64,000 nt of DNA, taken from contig JAMPIV010000293.1 in the NCBI GenBank assembly GCA_024509875.1, positions 192,103-256,102 on the forward strand, given 5' to 3'. Made by a program: the position numbers and the translations under genes. The DNA is from Oreohelix idahoensis. Its lineage: Eukaryota; Mollusca; Gastropoda; Stylommatophora; Oreohelicidae. The notes beneath the pieces are model-generated. The model saw only the letters and a program-made list of their open reading frames with translations. It was not told where the DNA came from and made no database searches. This document shows positions 21,443-30,700 of this stretch, piece after piece. Within the stretch, counting starts at the first letter, position 1. Each line of letters begins with the position of its first letter.

Positions 21443-21646
21443 GTCATTGAAGACGGGGCGGGGCACAGTTTCTTGAGACAGAAGAGCATGGACGAAGATT
21501 TCGGTCACCTTGTCATACCCTTTGACTACCAGTGTGTAGGGGAGGGCCGATTCCTGGTGACTTACATTCCCAGAACTGCAGGTCTGCACTATATTACGGT
21601 ACTGTCTGGGAACGTGCACATTCAAGGAAGCCCTTTCGAGGTCAAG
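21443..21646 (+). CDS. Filamin-type repeat gene, exon b (C-terminal half of the Ig-like repeat)
   Basis: Acceptor CTTTTTTTTCAG ends at 21442; donor AAG|GTTAGA begins at 21647. The 68 codons are in phase 0 at both ends. They begin VIEDGAGHSFLRQKSMDEDF and include GEGRFLVTYIPRTAGLHYIT, closing with HIQGSPFEVK. The pattern 'G-G-x-F-x-V-x-Y-x-P-xx-AG-x-H-x-I-x-V...V-x-I-x-GSPF-x-V' is diagnostic for filamin repeats. Following IRGPNNE from exon a, it completes one repeat of about 95 residues. The donor is GT but weaker than consensus. No RBS or promoter is expected in the middle of a gene. Confidence 0.88.
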
Positions 21647-21729
21647 GTTAGAAGTCTGCCATTACTGAACTTGCTTTTTAAAGACTATTCATTTTCTTAT
21701 TCCAGCTTATCATAAATGATTGTATACAG

Positions 21730-21890
21730 CAGTGGTTCTTAACGCGGGCCATGCCATATTTTTTAGGGGGTAACAGTAAGATGGTAGATTACCTTTTCTC
21801 CAGCTAACAGCGACTATGAGTGGGGCCACCGAGGTTATTGAGGCTCAGAAGGGGGGAACCATGAGCAAAAAAGAAGTTGAGAACCCTCTG
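21730..21890. mobile_element. hAT-type MITE
   Basis: 161 bp with imperfect terminal inverted repeats (CAGTGGTTCTTAAC... / ...GTTGAGAACCCTCTG) and a perfect 8-bp target duplication GTATACAG at 21722-21729 and 21891-21898. No coding capacity. Confidence 0.9.
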
Positions 21891-21898
21891 GTATACAG

Positions 21899-22947
21899 TA
21901 TAGGGTTTCTGTTTCGGGAATTCCCGGAATGAAATTGCCGGGAATTTCAAAAGTTTTGCTCATGTCGAATCCCGGGACAAAAAATTATGGAACGCGGGAA
22001 ATGGTGAAAATTATTTTTATTAATAATCTTATAATTCAATAAATTTAGGAAACACCCATCTTTTCTCGCTAAATTATATTTGGATTGTGTTTGGCGCTTG
22101 GGTGAATCATTTTATAATACGAAACCATTCGCGGTTAATTTGACGCAGTTTACGTCAGTTGGAGTACACAAGTAGCGTTCCATTTTCACCGATCTTTCTC
22201 TGTTTTCTAATTTTCTTTTGATGTGAAAAAAATGAAGATCTGAATAGACATTTAGAAATGTATGAAGCTCTTCAAACAAGATGCAAATAACCACGATAGA
22301 AGAACATCATTACCCTGCTCATGTACGCTGCATCCAAACATCATAAAAAAGAGAAACATATTTACCCAAAAAACTACGTTATATTCTTTCGGAGAAGAGT
22401 TATTGAACGGTGACAGCACGTTATCTACAACGTTAACAAACGAAGATGAAGAACGGGGAGAAACAAACGAAAATTATGATAATCTGTCAATTAAGTCGAT
22501 TAAGTTAATGACTACTGCTTTAAGTGACTATAAGTGACTTTAAGTGACCTTGTTTACAGTAATTGCAAATGCAAGCCGCACAAAATACTGTTATGGTTCC
22601 ACCGGAAGAGTGATTTCATTTTGCTTCCGAGTTTTTACAAGAAGCAAATTAATAAGGCATATTTTCTCGTTCGATCTGGCGCACCAAGAAAGATTAGTCC
22701 ACCATTTCCTTTTTTAAACGTGTTTACTACTTATCTTTGTAGCACGCCCCCTTCAACCACATACATTGTTTCGTGAACCAAAACGCTTATTATTGTCTTT
22801 GATATCTTCGTTGATTGTTTATATTCTATTTGCTGCACTGTAATATTGCTCTCGATTATTTATTGATGTTTTAGTTGTTATTCAGATTGTTTTGTTGTTC
22901 TGACGCTCTGTTTATACTTGCACGCGTTTAATATTGGTTGGAGGTTT
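21899..22947. other. Old repeat DNA; includes half of a direct-repeat pair
   Basis: 22590-22720 (including GCTTCCGAGTTTTTACAAG and GCGCACCAAGAAAGA) is repeated in the same orientation at about 35430-35555, just outside the other end of the hAT element. A TTCCCGGAATGAAATTGCCG-type stretch near 21920 resembles other DNA-transposon ends. No convincing gene. Confidence 0.5.
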
Positions 22948-23021
22948 GTTTATGTCAGCGGTTCCCAACCTTTTTTCACTTGCGTACCCCTTGGCAGCCC
23001 ATTTCTATAAATTGTACCCCT

Positions 23022-23300
23022 TGTGAGCCGCGCTGGTGTAATGGCTACGGCGTTGTACTGTCGACCAGGTGTTCATGGTTCAAACCCGGGTGTCAGCGTT
23101 TGAGGGAATGTTTACGACCGGAAATTTGACTGAATAACCTGAACGGCTCCTGTGATAAACCCTCTGTGGATGGGAAGGAGCGAAGCTCCTGACCGGGTTG
23201 GAAGGAAAGTCCTCAGGTTCCCCAGCCTCTCAATGACATGTCATTGGGACGAAGGGCTAAAAGCCCAAGTGCCGCTGGTTAAGAAAAAATAAATAAATAA
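23022..23300 (+). mobile_element. tRNA-derived SINE, family 3, inside the hAT
   Basis: Head GAGCCGCGCTGGTGTAATGG, B-box-like GGTTCAAACCC, tail (AAAT)n. Flanked by a perfect 15-bp duplication ATAAATTGTACCCCT at 23007-23021 and 23301-23315, which places the insertion after the hAT arrived. Confidence 0.93.
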
Positions 23301-23584
23301 ATAAATTGTACCCCTAAAATTAGCAAAATATTTGAAATTAATATAGTTGCTGTTATTCAAAACTTATAGATTATAACCAGAAATAAAGGGGCTAACCACA
23401 GGATTAAAAAACAATGTAATAAAAAGGTGAACAAACAGAGCAAGTATTTTTACATTAAAAAAATCAGAAGTTACAATAAAAATAAACACATTTAATTTAT
23501 TAATAATAATAATAAAAACGTTGTTATTGTTAAAAGTTGAAATCACTTTTTATAACACACATGTCACGTGACCATGACACATGT

Positions 23585-25077
23585 TCAGTGCGATCCTTGA
23601 GCTTGTTTTGAGGCACATAGTTTTTTTAAATCAGGTTCAAGTGATGTAAGATACAGTCTCAATTCTGGACCTGCATTCAGTTTACTACGGTATTTATTTT
23701 TTATAAAAGTATAAGAAGAGAAAGCCCTCTCCACCAGCTCAGTATTTGTAAATAGCAACAGAAACTTAAGCGCCTTGTCGGTCAGCTGTTCATTTTCTCT
23801 GCTGATGTCTCCCCAAAAGTTAATAAGGAATTTTCCATTGAATTCAGCTATTAAAGTAGTATCAGTCGAAAGTTTAATCAAGTTCTCTTTTTCGTTGATT
23901 GATAATGTGGCTGCTTGGAAATATTCTTCTTCAAAGGGATTTACAATCCAGTAGTTCTCTTTTCCAGGTTTTGGAAAGTACTTCTCGAAAGATGATTTTA
24001 GCCCTTTCAAGTGTTCAATTATTTTCTCGCTCATTTCCTGGGAGAGGTGCAGCTCGTTCTCAGTTAGGAAATTATGCAGAGTTTCAAATACCTCAGGCTG
24101 GCCTTTTTCAATACACGACCTCCAAAAATCTAATTTTTTAATCATAGATTAAATTTTGTCTGAATCATTGAAGATCGTTACCGAGCTATTCTGAAGTGCC
24201 AAATTTAGTTTGTTTATTTGTAGGAAAATATCCGATAAGTATGCAAGACTCTGAAGCCAATCACAGTCGTGTAACTTTGAAGTAAGTTGGAAAGGATGGT
24301 CTTCAAAAAAAAGTTGGATTTCATGTCTAAGTTCAAACAGCCGGGTAAGGACTTTACCACGCGAGAGCCACATTACTTGTGTATGAAGGAGCAGGGTAGA
24401 ATGAAGACTATTCATCTCTTCACACAGTGCTTTGAAAAGCCTCGAGTTTGTGGACTTTGACTTTATAAAATTAACCACTTTCACAGCTTCATCAAGAACG
24501 ACTTTTAATTCACCAGGGAGGCGGTTAGATGCAAGGCTTTGCCCGTGGATGCAGCAGTGGCTCCAGGTTATATTGGGGGCTACCTTCGTGACACGAGCGC
24601 GACGACCGGAGTAGCAACCTGACATAGACTTGGCTCCGTCAGTGCATAATCCACAACAATTAGACCAATTAATGTCCTTTTCTTTGAAATAAGAATCAAT
24701 AGCATGAAATATATCCTCACTTCTTGTAAGCCCTGACAGAGGAAGACAAAGCAAAAGGTTTTCTTCAACTTCATTGCTTTTCAAATACCTAACAATAACT
24801 AGCAAAACAGCAAAATTAGTAATATCTGTTCTTTCGTCAACTTGAACAGCAAAAAATTTACTACTTTTAATTCTACTTATTATTGCCGCTTCAACATCGT
24901 CAGACATATCCTGCATTCTTCGAGAAATTGTATTGTTCGAAAGAGTGATAGCGTTCATTTTGCGAACATGTTCCTCTCCGAGCATGCACAGAGCGGCATC
25001 TTTTATACAAGGAGAAATTAAATTCTCAGCTATAGTATGATTTTTACCACATTTAGCAATACGATAACTAATGTCAC
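23585..25077 (-). pseudogene. hAT transposase, central and C-terminal part
   Basis: Enters from the Gypsy insertion point and reads DISYRIAKCGKNHTIAENLI. It then shows FFAVQVDERTDITNFAVLLV (first catalytic Asp region), CTDGAKSMSGCYSG (second), HCCIHGQSLASNRLP (conserved CxxH), and near the end LFTNTELVERAFSSYTFIKN (the Glu of the RNase H-like fold and the dimerisation segment). One in-frame TAA at 24149-24151 interrupts two otherwise continuous frames. The first ~11 codons of the apparent frame (up to 25111) lie inside the LTR and are not hAT. The copy is non-functional: stop codon plus LTR insertion. Confidence 0.9.
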
Positions 25078-26222
25078 TGTTGCTGTCATTTTCGACGGAG
25101 TCATCTGTCAAGTTATTTGCTTATGTTTGTATCATAAGTATAATTGTGTCTTTACCTGCGAGGTCAGGTTGATTAGGGGTTGTCTTCCCTTGTTTATTCA
25201 TTCATTGTGTTTGACCTTTAGGGTCAGAGGTTGACAGTTCGGCGTAGGCCTATGGGAAGGTTTTTTAAGCGGGAGTGAGATATACTTCCGGGAAGCCGGG
25301 AGGTCCTGTTTTTCTGAAGGGACCAAGAGTCCATTGTTTTTCGGGGAGAATCTTCGAAGTAACTGCTATGGCAGTTTTCCCCAGTGAATCTCTGTGCGTC
25401 GGGATGACGACAGAATTCCTTGTTTAGTTCTGAGGATTCATTTTCCAGGTAATACCGACCTTTATGCATTATTACGCTTTTCGGTGGCAGAACATGTAAA
25501 GGATTACCTAGGGTGAACAGCAGCTCACTGATCCGCCATTTCAGAACTTATATATTTGTGCTCGAGGTAGCCATCCAAGACTGTTAGTCTTATATTGTCC
25601 AGAAAGCCAGTGACGAAGATATATTGTGGGAGCCGCAGATTGGCGGAACTTCTATCTACAATAAGTATTACTGCAGGGTTGATGATAACCTATTTAACAG
25701 AAGTACACGGCCGACGTCAGAACGAGGCCTGTGCTTTCGGCTGTTATACTACAGCCTGATATGTGCAATTGGCGGGGAGTGCCAAGTTGCACCTGTGTGT
25801 CAAAGTAACTAAGGCATCTGACGCGTTTAGTCAGAGACGCCAAGGGCGACGCTACGAACTGTCATTATTGAAGAACTTTGCTATTGACCATGCACGTCTA
25901 TTCTGATGTTTACCTTTTTGAATGCCAAATGTATACCTATCGATGTCAGGTCAGCATGACCTTGTTACACTGACTGTTCCTGTTGATACTATGTGTGTTC
26001 CCGTCAATAAATGTCTTGAAACATGCCTGCAGTGTCAAAGCATCCTTGATTACTGCATGTGAGAGTATGGGTTGCAGGATCTACATCTATACGAGCCTAA
26101 ACACATTCGCGCCTTCATTCGCACCCACACTCAATTCATCATACGCTCGCACTACACATCTAACAACATGTATACTGTCTTGGGCCAGTGATCACATCAA
26201 CAAGAAAAAAAAGACAGTTACA
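25078..26222 (+). repeat. 5' LTR of element B
   Basis: Begins TGTTGCTGTCATTTTCGACG and ends AAGACAGTTACA (TG...CA). As a 5' LTR it should carry the element promoter. TATA-like TATATTTG occurs at 25552 but the start site cannot be fixed. Confidence 0.93.
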
Positions 26223-26226
26223 TTTC

Positions 26227-26244
26227 TGGTGGACCAGTTACGTG
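26227..26244 (+). promoter_or_regulatory. Candidate primer-binding site of element B
   Basis: Four bases after the LTR: TGGTGGACCAGTTACGTG. A variant of the surrounding phrase (ACATTTCTGATGGACCAG) recurs near 26290. tRNA not identified. Confidence 0.4.
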
Positions 26245-27470
26245 GGCTCTTATGATACATTTCTTGTCGCCAATGTGGCCTAGAAACTTACATTTCTGAT
26301 GGACCAGATCTGTGGGTTTAAAAAGAACAGAGCGAGCATTTGACATTATTGTTGACATTTATGGATCCAGAAATTTACATTCCTGGTTGGCTGTTACATG
26401 TATGATGTCTCCAGTTTTGTCGAGAAAGTTACAAGAAGGACAAGTACACATTACACTTCTGATCTGTGGGTCTAAGCTACACACGGGACAGCCGTAACAC
26501 ACAGCGCTAATTCTACACTTGCAAGTTTTGGCTACAACAGGACAGATATAGGTCATCAACGGTTGACCCAAATAAACAGTACGAGCATTTATATTATAAT
26601 GCTACATAAAGCATAACAAGACATGTACTGAAGTTAACTACTAGGCATTTGCTACGTGGACCATAACTGCATAGAAGGCGGGTTCCTATTGTAAACAGTA
26701 CTGCTGGTTGTTACACGTTTCATTCAACAACAGACTTTTCTAGGTCAGAGCATTCAAGCTACATTGTTGGAGGTCAAGTGTTTGTAAACAGTACGTGGAA
26801 ATAGTAAACATTCAATGTGCAAGCCCTAATTTGAGAAGGTCATAGTAACTTTGGTTCGTGAATACCACTTTATGTTACAGTGGATTTGACGTTCAGTGCG
26901 CGTTTGACATTTCGTTTCTGTGTTCGCAAGGAGCAAGGAATTTATTTTAGTTTCAGCTGTGACTGAACTTGTTCTGCAACACATTGAAATTGATTGCTAT
27001 ATTATGTTACTTCTACTGTTTTTGGTGTATTTTTCTGCGGGTTTTTCGGTTGGTGGGTCTTACGGTAAATATGCCACTTGATCGAGGCTTACTGTAAGCG
27101 TTCTATAGGTGCAAATTTTCTTAATTTGGAAATTTGCTAGTGACAATTGGTCGCTATTGATGTTAGCTGTGATGTAATTGTACTTAACGTTGTTTTTGTA
27201 ATATTTTGTCTGTTTTTCAGTTTTGATTGTCGATTTGTTTTGTTTGTATTCTGTAGGTCTCTCCTTTCTTGTGTATTTCTCTACACATTTTTGGTTAAAA
27301 CAGTGTTGCCATTTGTATTGTTTTGTATTTTTGTCTTTGTATTTTTTTTTGGTTGTACTACATTACTGTCATGCACAGTCTACATACACATACTTGGTCA
27401 TGTTTTGATAATATTGATAAGGTAGACTCTTCATATAGAGTTTCTTAATAAAATATTATTATATAAGATA
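26245..27470 (+). other. Element B leader, non-coding
   Basis: Long untranslated leader with a T-rich section (27170-27420). A hydrophobic 92-codon frame at 27147 is explained by T-richness and is not called as a gene. Confidence 0.6.
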
Positions 27471-27780
27471 TTTATACAAGTTCTTTGATAAAAGACTTGT
27501 TATCTACAAAGATTGAGACAAGGTGAAATACATATTCAAGTTCTTTATAAAAAAGACTTGTGCCCATAGTGAGTGGGATATAAGGGAATTTTTTTTTTCC
27601 ACAAGTACTCAAGTGATTTTTTGGGTACATTATAAACAAGAGGAACATACAAAGTCTTTGTCTAAGACTAAGACAGTAAAATAAAGTGAAGTGAGTATAC
27701 AAGTCTAGCATTTCAGACTTGTCTCCCATTGAAGTGGGATAAGGTAATTTATTTAATTTTTTTTCAGGTTTCTGATCTCA
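27471..27780 (+). promoter_or_regulatory. Three repeated ACAAGT...ACTTGT stem-loops before gag
   Basis: Inverted repeats ACAAGTTCTTTGATAAAAGA-CTTGT (27476), TCAAGTTCTTTATAAAAAAG-ACTTGT (27537) and ACAAGTCTAGCATTTCAGAC-TTGT (27699) each precede a G-rich 'GTGGGATAAGG'-like phrase. The last lies ~65 bp before the gag ATG and is followed by TTTTTTTTCAG, a good splice-acceptor match. Possible packaging, translation or splicing signals. Confidence 0.5.
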
Positions 27781-27789
27781 TTAGACAAG

Positions 27790-30700
27790 ATGTCTACATT
27801 GGACTACTTTATTACACAAGGGAGAGCCCTTGATAAAACTGGTCAACAGTTAGAACAATGGGCTGTTGCTCAGTATGACAAAGCATTAGCTGCAGAAGAG
27901 AAAAAAGCTCAGGCTGAAGAGAAAAAAGCTCAGGCTGAAGAGAAAAGATTAGAAAGAGAAGCTGCGGCGGAACAAAAAAGGCTAGACAGAGAAGCTGATA
28001 TGGCTGCTGAACAAAAGAAATTGCAGATGCAGGTGGAGGAAAGGAGATTTGAAGCTGAACAAAAGAGATTAGACAAAGAAGCTGCTGCAGAGGAGAGGAA
28101 AGCTCAAGCTGCTGCAGAGGAGAGGAAAGCTAAAGCTGAGGCTGAAATCAGAAAAATGGAACATGAGGAAAGAAAACAGAAGATGGAACTTGATGAAAAA
28201 CTCGCAACTTTGGAGTTAGAGAAATTGAAATTGGCGAGTACGGGTGCTCAGCAAACAACTTCGAGTACGACAAGGGAGTTTGTTAGTAGGATTAAATTGC
28301 CTCATTTCAATCCTTTAAAGGATGACGTAGCAGATTATCTAGATAGATTCCAATTTTTGTGCGATACGCATAACATAAAAAAGGAAAAATATGTTGAACA
28401 ACTGATGCCATTTTTTACAGGTGACACAGTGACTACTCTTATGACAATAGACGAACATGAGAGGACTAATTATGATGTTGTCAGGGCAGCATTACTAAAA
28501 AAATATCAACTAAAAAAAGAAGACTATCGTCTTCGTTTTAGGACAATGTTGCCAGAAAATGGAGTAGATTTCTCTGATTTTGTTACAAAGATACGTCGTA
28601 CATTTACACGATGGGTTGAGTTGTCTCAGATTGAGAAAACATATGAAGGTCTAATGGACTTATTATTGCGAGATAAGGTTTTGTCATCTGTTAATGATTC
28701 TTTTCTTGCATTCCTTCATGAGCGTAAGCCTAAAAACTTAAAAGAAATGGAGGAATACTGTTGTCAGTATGCCACAGCACATCCCCATGCTACAGTTAGC
28801 AATTCTAAAGTGAAAGAAGGGTTGCCAGCTGCTTCGGCAACACCATATGGCCCTAATTTCAAAAAAAAATTTCAGGGTGCTCAACAAAATTGGAATAGGG
28901 GAAGTAATCAAAATTACACTCAGAAGCGGAGTAATCCAACACATGATGGTTCTTCGTCTATGCAGTGGAGACAAGATGGTAGTTCTCGTAATTTTAGTGG
29001 TAATAATTTGAGACACTTTCGCAAAGGCTATCCAAATAATAATTATTCAAATTTTCGAGGTAATCATTCTCGACGTCAAGATTATGACGATGGTGAATTT
29101 AGAAACCGGGATTCAAACCGGAATGATGATTACAATAGGCAATATGATAACAATTACAGGGGAAATGATAGTCGAAATAATTACAGGGGAAATGATAGTC
29201 AAAATAATTACAGGGGAAATGATAATCGAGGTAGACCTAGGTTTAACAAGAAAAGACCTTACCAACAGGCAAACTCTGCGCAACAAGAGTTTGATGGAGC
29301 CTGTAATACAGTAAATGATAGTGGTAACTCTAGGGCTATCACTGGTTGTGCTTTCGATTTTGGGAGAGCAACTGAATGCCCCCAATGCTTAACATTGTTC
29401 GATTCATCGACTGTATCTACGCTAAGTTGTGGTCACCCTCTTCCTGCTCTACCTGCTACAGTTGCGCATGATGGGAGAGGATCTCTCATCTTAGATAAAG
29501 GTCTAATAAATGATAGGCTAGTCTCAGTACTTTTCGATTCGGGATGTACTACCGTCGGGGTTAAGGAGTCTCTGATAGATCCTTGCTGTGCCACTGGAAA
29601 AACAATCAAATGTGTTACATTTGGTGGTACTATGGAAAGCTATCCTACTGCTATTATTAGGATTGACACTCCTTTCTTCACAGGAGATGTCCATGCATGT
29701 CTTCTTCCTAATCCTATTGCGGATCTTATAATCGGTCGTATTCATGGGGTTAAGGAATGCACCCCGCAACAAATTTCTAGTTGGGAAGAAAAAAACATTC
29801 AAACGGTCAATGCAGTGATGACAAGAGCTCAAGCTCTTAATCCCCCAACTTCATCTGATAATAGTAATGAAGTTGATAGCCAAGACGAGCACTTGGTGAT
29901 TTCCCATGACTCGTTTGTTAAACGTCAAGAAGAGGATCCTTCTTTGAAGAAATACTTCCTTCTGGCAAAGAAAGGGGATCCCAATCAAAATACGAATCAC
30001 AAATCGTATATTACTATGAAGAATGGTATATTGGTACGAATGGTACAACACTCGGACAAGTCTATGCATTCGCAAATTCTTGTGCCTAAGTGTATGAGAG
30101 CCTTAATTCTTCGGCATGCACACGATTCTCAGTGTGCGGGACACATGGGTTTTTCCAGAACTAAAACTAGAGTCCTTGCGTCATTCTTTTGGCCATTCGT
30201 GAATAAAGACATCCGAATTTATTGCCGATCTTGCAAAATTTGTCAAGAGGTCAAGTCTAGGGGTCCGAGACATGCTGCTCCTATTCAGGCTGCAGATATT
30301 CCGATTCGGCCGTTTCAGAAAATGGCTATAGACATCATTGGTCCGTTCAAAATTAAGTCAGCCAGAGGACACCAATTTATCCTCACTTGCGTGGACATGT
30401 GCACGCGTTGGCCAGAGGCTATTCCTCTGAAGAGCATATCAACTGTCGATATCGCTGATGCTCTTTGGCTCGTATTTTCTCGTCTGGGATTCCCCGGAGA
30501 AATACTGTCGGATCACGGCACTCAGTTAATTTCGGACGTTATGTCTCAGGTAATGGCTACGCTAGACATTAAAAGGTCTCTCAGTAGTATTTATCATCCA
30601 ATGTCCAATGGATTGGTAGAACGTCTTAACAGGACACTAAAGAACTTACTTGGCAAGATAACGGAGGATCATCCTGAAGATTGGGACAGGGTTTTACCTG

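Noticed and set aside
25078..25111. Transposase start codon at 25111
   Set aside because: This part lies within the Gypsy LTR; the real hAT reading enters at 25077 and its N-terminus is at 34297-34644.
27147..27425. Hydrophobic 92-codon frame upstream of gag, considered as an envelope-like protein
   Set aside because: It lies in the T-rich leader before gag, not after pol, and its hydrophobicity follows from T-richness (Phe/Val/Leu codons).
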